64,000 bases of DNA, taken from positions 89,261 to 153,260 of the forward strand of contig NZ_RCDI01000007.1 in the NCBI RefSeq assembly GCF_003675875.1, written 5' to 3'. Below are positions 1 through 5,808 of this stretch, in pieces (positions within the stretch are counted from its first letter, which is position 1; each line of letters opens with the position of its first letter). A program made the translations under genes and the position numbers. Source of the stretch: Halostella limicola. Its GTDB lineage: Archaea; Halobacteriota; Halobacteria; Halobacteriales; Natronoarchaeaceae. A model generated the notes under the pieces. The model saw nothing but the letters and a program-made list of their open reading frames with translations, ran no database searches and had not been told where the DNA came from.

Positions 1-104
1 TCCGCGCGGCAGTGCTCGCAGGCGAGTTCGCACGCCTGGGTCACCTCCCACACCAGCACGAACGGCCGCTCGTCGAGGTCGACGGCGCTCGGCCGCACGC
101 TCAC
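1..104 (-). CDS. Radical SAM/SPASM-type protein, N-terminal fragment (probable maturase of the CGCGG peptide)
   Basis: Only the first 34 codons lie in the window; the gene runs off the left edge. Reading from GTG at 104, the protein carries WEVTQACELACEHCRA at about residues 19-34. This contains the CxxxCxxC cluster that binds the 4Fe-4S centre of radical SAM enzymes, in the wording usual for radical SAM/SPASM peptide-modifying enzymes of haloarchaea. The GTG overlaps the TGA of the upstream CGCGG gene (GTGA), so the two are almost certainly translated as a coupled pair. I infer that it modifies that peptide. The C-terminal SPASM domain cannot be seen, so a role in haem or cofactor synthesis is not excluded. 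Confidence 0.8.
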   Translation of the reverse strand, partial: MSVRPSAVDLDERPFVLVWEVTQACELACEHCRA

Positions 105-466
105 CCCTCCTCCGACGTGGTCTCCTCCGTCGCAGCGGCCTCCGGGGCTCCCGTCTCGGCGTCGTCGCCGACGCGGGCGCGGGTTACGTGCCCCCCGCAG
201 CCGCACTGCTCGACGTACTCCAGGTCGACGCCGTCGAACGCCGCCCGGAGCTCCTCGTACAGATACGTTTCGGGGTGCCCGTGGTCCCCGTGCGTGACGA
301 GGTTGACGTGGTTGCCCGGGGCCGTGTGGGTGACGGCATCTCTGGCCTGCTCGACGACGAGGTCCCGGTCCTCGGCGTGGACCGGCTTCTCCAGGTTCGC
401 CGACCAGGAGTTGTCGTGGACGCGGTCGGTCACCGGCTCGATGTCGTCGTGTGATACGGAGCCCAT
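101..466 (-). CDS. CGCGG-family peptide, putative radical-SAM-modified RiPP precursor
   Basis: A 121-residue acidic protein with a single CGCGG motif at residues 88-92, followed by a low-complexity Ala/Glu/Thr tail. The middle part (about 20-85) is a conserved-looking core with several His. It matches the haloarchaeal group described as 'CGCGG family putative rSAM-modified RiPP', known only from genome context, as far as I recall. The next gene starts inside its stop codon and has a radical SAM CxxxCxxC motif. I chose ATG 466 over an in-frame upstream start at 601 because ATG 466 lies 35 bases from the palindrome at 502-519 and because the longer version would cross that operator and the divergent promoter. 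Modification of the two Cys is inference. Confidence 0.75.
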   Translation of the reverse strand: MGSVSHDDIEPVTDRVHDNSWSANLEKPVHAEDRDLVVEQARDAVTHTAPGNHVNLVTHGDHGHPETYLYEELRAAFDGVDLEYVEQCGCGGHVTRARVGDDAETGAPEAAATEETTSEEG

Positions 467-501
467 GGTCGTGAGATGGCGCTCCCCGGCGGAAACCCGT
501 C

Positions 502-519
502 CCCCGAACCTGTTCGGGG
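502..519. promoter_or_regulatory. Operator palindrome CCCCGAAC-CT-GTTCGGGG
   Basis: A perfect 8-bp inverted repeat with a 2-base spacer, midway between two divergent start codons (ATG 466 on minus, ATG 555 on plus), with exactly 35 bases on each side. This places it just upstream of where BRE/TATA would lie for both leaderless promoters. The core CGAAC-N2-GTTCG returns at 1215-1226 and 1542-1553, so it is probably a dimeric regulator site. Confidence 0.8.
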
Positions 520-554
520 CAACGGCTTGTCCCGTCACGGCCGAACCGTCGCAC

Positions 555-827
555 ATGTCCGAAGCGACCGGCCCCACGGACGACCAGCTCGCGGCCATCA
601 ACGCGCCGACCGACCGACCGCGCGAACTGCTCGACGCCCGCGAACTCCCGCCGCCGCAGCCGCTGAAGCGGACGCTGGAACTGCTGACGGAACTGGACGA
701 CGGGACCCTGCTCGTCCAGCTAAACGACCGCGCGCCGCAGCACCTCTACCCGAAACTGGAGGACCGCGGGTACCGGTACGACACCATCGGCGAGGACCCG
801 GTCGTCACGGCGGTGTGGAAACCGTAG
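555..827 (+). CDS. DUF2249 domain protein (first of three)
   Basis: A 90-residue protein made almost entirely of a DUF2249 domain (about residues 26-88): the LDARELPPP opening, a helix, then a strand with LLVQLNDRAPQHLYPKLEDRG and a C-terminal strand ending VTAVWKP. The domain resembles small TusA/SirA-like alpha/beta folds; its biochemical role is unknown, and in haloarchaea it often sits in anaerobic or nitrogen-oxide respiration neighbourhoods. ATG 555 was chosen over the upstream in-frame ATG (12) because the longer frame is a shadow of the minus-strand CGCGG gene and because the start is 35 bases from the palindrome. It is divergent from the CGCGG/radical SAM operon and likely co-regulated with it. 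Confidence 0.85.
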   Translation: MSEATGPTDDQLAAINAPTDRPRELLDARELPPPQPLKRTLELLTELDDGTLLVQLNDRAPQHLYPKLEDRGYRYDTIGEDPVVTAVWKP

Positions 828-940
828 GTTCGGTGAGAGCGGTGGTCGGTGCGGTAAGAGACGATAGGTGCAGCGAGAGTCGATAGAGACGGCGGGAGGA
901 ACAGCGGGTGCGGAGGGAGGGGATCCGTGGGTGCGGTGGT

Positions 941-1174
941 TTACTTCTTCGGGAGCGTCGCGACGAACTCGTTCTCGTCGCGGCGTTCGACCTCGTACCC
1001 CTCGGCGTCGAACGACTCCACTTCGGCTTTCATCTCGTAGAACAGGGGCTTGGGTTCGTGGTCGTTGACCAGCGTCAGCGCCTCGCCGCTGTCTAGATCC
1101 CCGAAGGCGTCGTGGATCTTGGGGTGGCGTTCCGGCGGCGGCACGTCGCGCAGGTCGAGCGTTCGGTCCGTCAT
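941..1174 (-). CDS. DUF2249 domain protein (second of three)
   Basis: A 77-residue single-domain protein starting MTDRTLDLRDVPPPERH, with the DUF2249 features LDLRDVPPP, ALTLVNDHEPKPLFYEM and a final strand FVATLPKK. It is convergent with the first DUF2249 gene and has its own promoter: a CGAAC-N2-GTTCG palindrome lies 40 bases upstream of ATG 1174. The function is unknown. The NDHEPKPLFYEM segment is typical of the family and may form a metal or ligand pocket, but that is inference. Confidence 0.85.
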   Translation of the reverse strand: MTDRTLDLRDVPPPERHPKIHDAFGDLDSGEALTLVNDHEPKPLFYEMKAEVESFDAEGYEVERRDENEFVATLPKK

Positions 1175-1213
1175 GCGGGCGAAGCTTCTCTCCCGTCGTG
1201 CGAAGTCATTCCT

Positions 1214-1227
1214 CCGAACGTGTTCGT
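1214..1227. promoter_or_regulatory. Operator palindrome CCGAAC-GT-GTTCGT
   Basis: The second copy of the CGAAC-N2-GTTCG element (core 1215-1226), 40 bases upstream of the second DUF2249 start (1174, minus). One outer position is mismatched. It lies between the second and third DUF2249 genes, just before the stop codon of the third. Confidence 0.65.
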
Positions 1228-1229
1228 GC

Positions 1230-1505
1230 TCAGGCGTGCTCGATCTCGACCCGCCACTCGTCGTCGGCGACGCGGTCGGTCTCGTACGTAAACCCCCGCT
1301 GTTCGAGCACCTGATACAGCGGCTCCGGTTCGAAACTGTTGACGAGGACGAACGTCTCGTCCGCGTCCAGGGCGTCCAGTTCCGCCACGATGTCGCTGAA
1401 CGGTTCCCCCTCGATCTCTCTGGCGTCGAGCGTTCGGTCGGGCGTGTCGGTGCTCATCGCGTCCGTCCCTTCGATCGGTTGTGTCCTTGCCGTTCTCCCG
1501 ACCAT
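1230..1505 (-). CDS. DUF2249 domain protein (third of three)
   Basis: A 91-residue protein with a DUF2249 domain at about residues 22-88 (TLDAREIEGEPFSDI, ETFVLVNSFEPEPLY, then WRVEIEHA). Two starts are possible: ATG 1505, or ATG 1457 giving 75 residues. I prefer 1505 because the palindrome at 1541-1554 lies 35 bases from it, the same distance seen at the other copies, which implies that the transcript begins there. The first 16 residues are not part of the domain, so use of 1457 with a short leader remains possible. It is divergent from the HTH_10 regulator. Confidence 0.8.
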   Translation of the reverse strand: MVGRTARTQPIEGTDAMSTDTPDRTLDAREIEGEPFSDIVAELDALDADETFVLVNSFEPEPLYQVLEQRGFTYETDRVADDEWRVEIEHA

Positions 1506-1540
1506 GTTCGCTGGCCCGTTCGCGTCGCCTTCCCTGTTGA

Positions 1541-1554
1541 CCGAACAAGTTCGG
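1541..1554. promoter_or_regulatory. Operator palindrome CCGAAC-AA-GTTCGG
   Basis: A perfect 6-bp inverted repeat with a 2-base spacer between the third DUF2249 gene (minus start 1505, 35 bases away) and the HTH_10 regulator (plus start 1592, 37 bases away). An AT-rich box ATACTTATTG follows at 1557-1566, at TATA distance from ATG 1592. The layout suggests autoregulation of the HTH_10 gene. Confidence 0.8.
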
Positions 1555-1591
1555 GAATACTTATTGTCCCCCGCCGTTCAAACGTCCGTAC

Positions 1592-2236
1592 ATGCCCCAG
1601 GCGCAACTCACGCTGTCGATACCCGAGCAGACCTGGATCGGTGACCTCTCCAGATCCTACCCCGAGGCGCGCGTCCGGATCCTCGCGGCGCTGGCCGGCG
1701 AGTCCGCCGGGGTCGGTCTCGCCGAGATAGCGTCGCTGAACCTCCCCGACCTGATCGGCGAGATGGCAGCGTACGACGAGGTGACCGACGTCGAGCTCCT
1801 GCAGGAGTACGAGGACGAGGCGCTGGTGCAGTTCGAGACCACGATGCCGCTGCTGCTGTTCGCGGTGCAGGACTCCGGCGTCCCGCTGGAGATGCCGTTC
1901 GACATCGAGGGCGGCGAGGCCGAGTGGACGCTGACGGCGCCTCAGGACCGGCTCTCGGAACTGGGCGAACAGCTCGAGACGTTCGGCGTCACCTTCACCG
2001 TCGACTACGTCCAGCAGACCATCGAGTCGGACAACCTCCTCACCGAGCACCAGTTAGAGCTCGTCCGGACCGCCGTCGCGGAGGGCTACTACGACACGCC
2101 GCGGACGTGTTCGCTCACCCAGCTCGCCGAGACGCTCGACATCGCCAAGTCGACCTGTTCGGAGAGCCTTCACCGGGCGGAGGAGAAGATCGTAAAGCAG
2201 TTCTTGCAGGACGCGGACGCGATGCCCGAACGGTGA
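1592..2236 (+). CDS. HTH_10 (Bat-type) transcription regulator
   Basis: A 214-residue regulator. The C-terminal HTH_10 domain is at about 148-205 (LTEHQLELVRTAVAEGYYDTP, then LTQLAETLDIAKSTCSESLHRAEEKI). The N-terminal ~140 residues form a ligand/sensor-like domain beginning QLTLSIPEQTWIGDLSRSYP, a type found in haloarchaeal regulators related to DmsR and NarO of anaerobic respiration. Two Cys lie inside the HTH, but there is no Cys cluster at the N-terminus, unlike what I recall for NarO. Its promoter carries the same palindrome as the DUF2249 and CGCGG genes, so it is the best candidate for the factor that binds there. The actual signal is unknown. Confidence 0.85.
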   Translation: MPQAQLTLSIPEQTWIGDLSRSYPEARVRILAALAGESAGVGLAEIASLNLPDLIGEMAAYDEVTDVELLQEYEDEALVQFETTMPLLLFAVQDSGVPLEMPFDIEGGEAEWTLTAPQDRLSELGEQLETFGVTFTVDYVQQTIESDNLLTEHQLELVRTAVAEGYYDTPRTCSLTQLAETLDIAKSTCSESLHRAEEKIVKQFLQDADAMPER

Positions 2237-2282
2237 CCGCGTCCCGAACGAACTTTACGTCCTTCATGCTACATCTCCGATA

Positions 2283-2660
2283 ATGGTGCGGGACCCCTTT
2301 CGCGACGACGACGCGCCAGGTCTACAGGATGTCCTCGACGCGCTGGACGACCCGGACTGCCGCGCCATCATCACCGAACTCGAAGCGCCCATGACAGCAA
2401 GTGAACTCTCCGACGCGGCCGACGTACCGCTGTCGACCACCTACCGCAAGCTCGACCTCCTCACGGAGGCGTCGCTGCTCTCCGAGATGACCGAGATCCG
2501 GTCCGACGGTCAGCACACCACCCGCTACGAGATCGACTTCGAAGAGGTCCGGATCGCCCTCGACGAGGAGCAGTCGTTCGAGGTGGGGATCGCCCGCCCC
2601 GAGCGCTCGCCCGACGAGCAGCTCGCCGCGATGTGGTCGGAGGTGCGCAAGGAGACATGA
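2283..2660 (+). CDS. Winged-helix (ArsR/TrmB-like) transcription regulator
   Basis: A 125-residue DNA-binding protein: the helix-turn-helix spans about residues 34-68 (MTASELSDAADVPLSTTYRK, then LDLLTEASLLSE) and is followed by a wing with TRYEIDFEEV. It overlaps the next membrane-protein gene by ATGA, so the two form a two-gene operon. A CTTTACG box at 2252-2258 is at TATA distance from ATG 2283, fitting a leaderless transcript. Paired with the small membrane protein, it may respond to a membrane or metal signal, but nothing in the sequence shows which. Confidence 0.8.
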   Translation: MVRDPFRDDDAPGLQDVLDALDDPDCRAIITELEAPMTASELSDAADVPLSTTYRKLDLLTEASLLSEMTEIRSDGQHTTRYEIDFEEVRIALDEEQSFEVGIARPERSPDEQLAAMWSEVRKET

Positions 2661-2929
2661 CGCATCCCTTCATCATCGTCGGCCTCAAGACCGCGACGCT
2701 GTTTCTGGGCGGCATGATCACCTTCTACGCCTTCCGGGCGTACCGGCGGACGCACTCGCCGGCGCTGCGGGCGCTCGCCATCGGGTTCGGCGCGATCACG
2801 ATCGGGTCTCTAACGGCGGGCGCGATGGACCAACTGCTCGCCGTGGACCGTCAACTGGCGCTGATCGTCGAGAGCGGCCTGACCGCCATCGGGTTCGGGG
2901 TCATCCTCTACTCGCTGCACGCGGACTAG
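2657..2929 (+). CDS. Small membrane protein, DUF7521-like
   Basis: A 90-residue protein with three predicted membrane helices (about 5-24, 38-58, 66-86) joined by the basic loop AFRAYRRTHSPALRALAIGF. The start ATG 2657 overlaps the stop of the winged-helix regulator gene. A paralog lies at 5349-5675 with the same loop (AYLRTRSPALRALAFG). These belong to a haloarchaeal family often found next to ArsR-like regulators; I recall the name DUF7521. The function is unknown; possibly a membrane partner that modulates the regulator. Confidence 0.75.
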   Translation: MTHPFIIVGLKTATLFLGGMITFYAFRAYRRTHSPALRALAIGFGAITIGSLTAGAMDQLLAVDRQLALIVESGLTAIGFGVILYSLHAD

Positions 2930-3048
2930 GGGCGTTCCGTCCGACGTTTTTGAGCCCCGGAACGGTGGTGTACCCGTGTGGGTAGCCGACACACTCGCTC
3001 GAACGCGTTCGGGAGTAGCGCCACCGTCTCCCGGGGTCATCTCCCGGT

Positions 3049-3948
3049 ATGGCGCGCATCGTTGACGACGCGACGGAACTCGTCGGATCGACGCCGCTCG
3101 TCCGCCTGAACTCCTTCGGCGGCGTGCTGGCGAAACTGGAGCAGTACAACCCCTACTCCGTCAAGGACCGCATCGCCCGCGAGATGGTCGAGGCGGCCGA
3201 GGCGGCCGGCGAACTGGACGCGGACGCGACGGTCGTCGAGCCGACCAGCGGCAACACGGGGATCGGCCTCGCGTTCGTCTGCGCGGTGGAGGGGTACGAC
3301 CTGACGCTGACGATGCCGGAGTCGATGAGCGAGGAGCGGCGCAAACTGCTCGCGAGCATGGGCGCGGACCTCGTGCTGACCGACGCCGACGACGGGATGA
3401 GCGGCGCTATCGACGCCGCGAAGGAGCGCAGTCGCGGCGACGACGCCGTGATGCTCCGGCAGTTCCGGAACGAGGCGAACCCGCGCGCACACCGCCTCAC
3501 GACCGGCAAGGAGGTGTGGGAGGCGACCGACGGCGAGGTCGGCGCGTTCGTCGCCGGCGTCGGCACCGGCGGCACCGTCACGGGCGTCGCAGAGTACCTG
3601 ACCGAGATCCGCGACGCGGACGCCGATATCGTCGCGGTGGAACCGGAGCGTTCGGCGGTCCTCTCCGGCGAAGAACCCGGCGACCACGGCATTCAGGGGA
3701 TCGGTGCGGGGTTCGTGCCCGAGGTGCTGCGCGAGGCGCTGATCGACGAGATCGAGACCGTCCACCGCGAGGACGCCGTCGCCGCGGCGCGCCGCCTCGC
3801 CCGCGAGGAGGGGATCGTCGCGGGGCTCTCGTCCGGGGCGGCGCTGGTCGCGGCCGAGCGCGTTGCCGAGCGCGACCCAGACGGTCCGGTCGTCACCGTC
3901 CTCCCCGACTCGGGCGAGCGGTACCTCTCGACGGACCTGTACGAGTAG
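3049..3948 (+). CDS. cysK: Cysteine synthase (O-acetylserine sulfhydrylase), PLP-dependent
   Basis: A 299-residue fold-type II PLP enzyme that makes cysteine from O-acetylserine and sulfide in the cytoplasm. Lys39 in YNPYSVKDR is the PLP lysine, TSGNTG at 66-71 is the substrate-binding loop, and GTGGT at about 173-177 holds the PLP phosphate. The length is normal for CysK/CysM. A cystathionine beta-synthase-like or CysM activity with another sulfur donor cannot be told apart by eye. It stands alone between the small membrane protein and the halocyanin, with its own short upstream gap. Confidence 0.9.
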   Translation: MARIVDDATELVGSTPLVRLNSFGGVLAKLEQYNPYSVKDRIAREMVEAAEAAGELDADATVVEPTSGNTGIGLAFVCAVEGYDLTLTMPESMSEERRKLLASMGADLVLTDADDGMSGAIDAAKERSRGDDAVMLRQFRNEANPRAHRLTTGKEVWEATDGEVGAFVAGVGTGGTVTGVAEYLTEIRDADADIVAVEPERSAVLSGEEPGDHGIQGIGAGFVPEVLREALIDEIETVHREDAVAAARRLAREEGIVAGLSSGAALVAAERVAERDPDGPVVTVLPDSGERYLSTDLYE

Positions 3949-4072
3949 TCCGCGACGTGCCGGTCGCCGGCGGGGCGGTTCGTCCCCCGGCGCGAGGGCG
4001 CTCGTGGCCTTCTCGCGCCGTGGGAATTTCGATGCCGGTATTAGTGGGTCCGCACGTACCTCAGAACACACT

Positions 4073-4792
4073 ATGACCGAGAACGCTTCGACGACCGCCG
4101 TTGGCCGCCGCGATCTGCTGAAGGCGGCCGGCGCTGCCAGCATCGCCGCGACCGCCGCTGCGGCCCCCGGGAGCGCCCAGGAAGACGGCTACGGCGACTG
4201 GTTCAGCGACGTCAGCAACTTCGACGGTACCGAGGACATGACCGGGCAGGACCAGGTGACCGTCGAGGTCGGCGTCGAGGCCAACGACGGGTACTTCGGG
4301 TTCGGCCCCGCCGCCGTCCGCGTCGACCCTGGCACCGAGGTTGTCTGGGAGTGGACCGGGCAGGGCGGACAGCACAACGTGGTCCACGACGGCGGCCAGT
4401 TCGAGAGCGACCTCGTTCAGGAAGCGGGATCGACCTTCTCGCACACGTTCGACGGCGAGGAGGGCGTCTACCTGTACGCCTGCACCCCCCACCAGTCGCT
4501 CGGTATGAAGGGCGCGGTCGTCGTCGGCGACGTCGAGGTCGACGACGAGGCGGCCGGCGGCGGTGGCGGCGGCGACGGTGGCGGCGGCGAAGGCGGTGAC
4601 GGCGAAGGCGGTGAAGGAGGCGGCGAGGAGAGCGACTACGGCGGCGGCGGCCCCGGCATCGACGCCGGCGACTTCGACAGCACGCTCGTCGGCGCGAGCA
4701 TGGTCGCGGCATTCGTCTCGCCGCTCCTCTTCGCGATCTTCCTGTTCACTCGCCGTCGCGGGTCGGAGTCGGAAGCCCACTACCCGAAGTGA
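4073..4792 (+). CDS. Halocyanin, membrane-anchored blue copper protein
   Basis: A 239-residue exported type I copper protein that carries electrons on the outside of the membrane. It has a Tat signal with twin Arg at 12-13 and a hydrophobic stretch to about 35. The cupredoxin domain (about 60-155) has the copper ligands His101 (in QHNVVH), Cys137 and His140 (CTPH) and Met145. A Gly-rich linker at about 160-190 is followed by one membrane helix (about 205-226) and a basic tail, so this halocyanin is held at the C-terminus rather than by an N-terminal lipid. ATG 4073 was chosen because the upstream extension lacks a signal peptide. It is convergent with the following gene; the stops abut. Confidence 0.93.
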   Translation: MTENASTTAVGRRDLLKAAGAASIAATAAAAPGSAQEDGYGDWFSDVSNFDGTEDMTGQDQVTVEVGVEANDGYFGFGPAAVRVDPGTEVVWEWTGQGGQHNVVHDGGQFESDLVQEAGSTFSHTFDGEEGVYLYACTPHQSLGMKGAVVVGDVEVDDEAAGGGGGGDGGGGEGGDGEGGEGGGEESDYGGGGPGIDAGDFDSTLVGASMVAAFVSPLLFAIFLFTRRRGSESEAHYPK

Positions 4793-5236
4793 TCACTCGC
4801 CGGCGAGGTACGCGAGTTGGGCGGTCAGCTCCCGGCGACGCTGGCGCGCGATGATCGTCGCGTCGAGCAGGTCGCCGAGGGGTCCGGCTCCGACGGCGAA
4901 CTCCGTCGTCGCGGTGAGGGTGGTCGCCCCCTCGCGTTCGTCGCCGGCTCCCCCGCTCTCATCCCCGCCCTGGGACTCCGTGACCTCGTACCGGGTCACC
5001 ATCTCCTCGAAGATCCCGTCGACCTGCTCGTAGGCCAGGGCGGCGTCGGACTCGATCACCGACACCGTCAGTTCCATCGTGGCGAGGCTGACGTGGTTGA
5101 CCACGCGGACCCGGTCGCCGTCGACGTGCACCTCGTCGAACCCGGCGGCGTCCATGAGCGCGTCGAGGTCCCGGAGGCGGTCGACCGCGAGTTCGGGCGA
5201 AACGTCCGCCGTTCGGGAGACGGAGACCGTCTTCAT
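4793..5236 (-). CDS. SRPBCC (START/polyketide-cyclase-like) family protein
   Basis: A 147-residue protein resembling the SRPBCC ligand-binding fold: an N-terminal strand MKTVSVSRTADVSPE, a helix DRLRDLDALMDAAGF, central strands (VRVVNHVSLATMELTVSVI) and a long C-terminal helix ending RQRRRELTAQLAYLAGE. Such proteins bind small hydrophobic ligands in haloarchaea, with unknown partners. An acidic Gly/Glu insert sits at about 89-103. Its stop abuts that of the halocyanin gene, so the two genes are convergent; no common role is shown. Confidence 0.7.
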   Translation of the reverse strand: MKTVSVSRTADVSPELAVDRLRDLDALMDAAGFDEVHVDGDRVRVVNHVSLATMELTVSVIESDAALAYEQVDGIFEEMVTRYEVTESQGGDESGGAGDEREGATTLTATTEFAVGAGPLGDLLDATIIARQRRRELTAQLAYLAGE

Positions 5237-5348
5237 GTCCCTGGGTTCGCTTCCGGGACGCTTGAACTACGCGGTGGGTTTTCACTGGGTGAGAATGCCC
5301 GCCTGTTTATACCTCACTGAACGGCGCAGTCGTCGGTAGGCAGATGCC

Positions 5349-5675
5349 ATGTATCCACAAGAACTCGTGATCGTCGCGAGCAAGACGGCGACGCTCCTCT
5401 GTGGGGGCCTCGTGACGACGCTCGCGTACCGGGCGTACCTCCGGACGCGCTCGCCGGCGCTGCGGGCGCTCGCGTTCGGTCTCGGCTTCGTCACCGTCGG
5501 CGCGCTGATCGCCGGCGGCCTTCACCAGCTGGTCGGCGTCCCCATCGAGACGGGCATCGCGGTCCAGGGCGCGTTCACCGCGCTCGGGTTCGTCGTGCTC
5601 GCGTACTCGCTGTACGCCAACTCCGCGACCGAGGAATCGCGCAGTCCCGTCTCCGGCGACGAGATCGGTCGATAA
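5349..5675 (+). CDS. Small membrane protein, DUF7521-like (paralog of 2657-2929)
   Basis: A 108-residue protein with three predicted membrane helices and the loop LAYRAYLRTRSPALRALAFG, nearly the same as in the protein at 2657-2929. Unlike that copy, it has no adjacent regulator gene and carries a longer polar tail (about 92-108). ATG 5349 follows a TTTATACC box at about 5305-5312. The function is unknown. Confidence 0.75.
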   Translation: MYPQELVIVASKTATLLCGGLVTTLAYRAYLRTRSPALRALAFGLGFVTVGALIAGGLHQLVGVPIETGIAVQGAFTALGFVVLAYSLYANSATEESRSPVSGDEIGR

Positions 5676-5808
5676 CGCCGCCCCAACGCCGCGTGATCGC
5701 GGCACGGATAGCCGCTGGTCCGTCCCCGCCCGCGTTTCTCGCGTGGCCCTACGGCCCCGCCCGTCGCGACCCGCAAGCCGTTTGTTCGCCCCGCCGCAAG
5801 GGGTGGCA

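Noticed and set aside
12..827. A 271-residue plus-strand frame covering the left edge
   Set aside because: Only its last 90 codons (from 555) are the DUF2249 gene; the rest is antisense to the CGCGG and radical SAM genes and would cross the operator.
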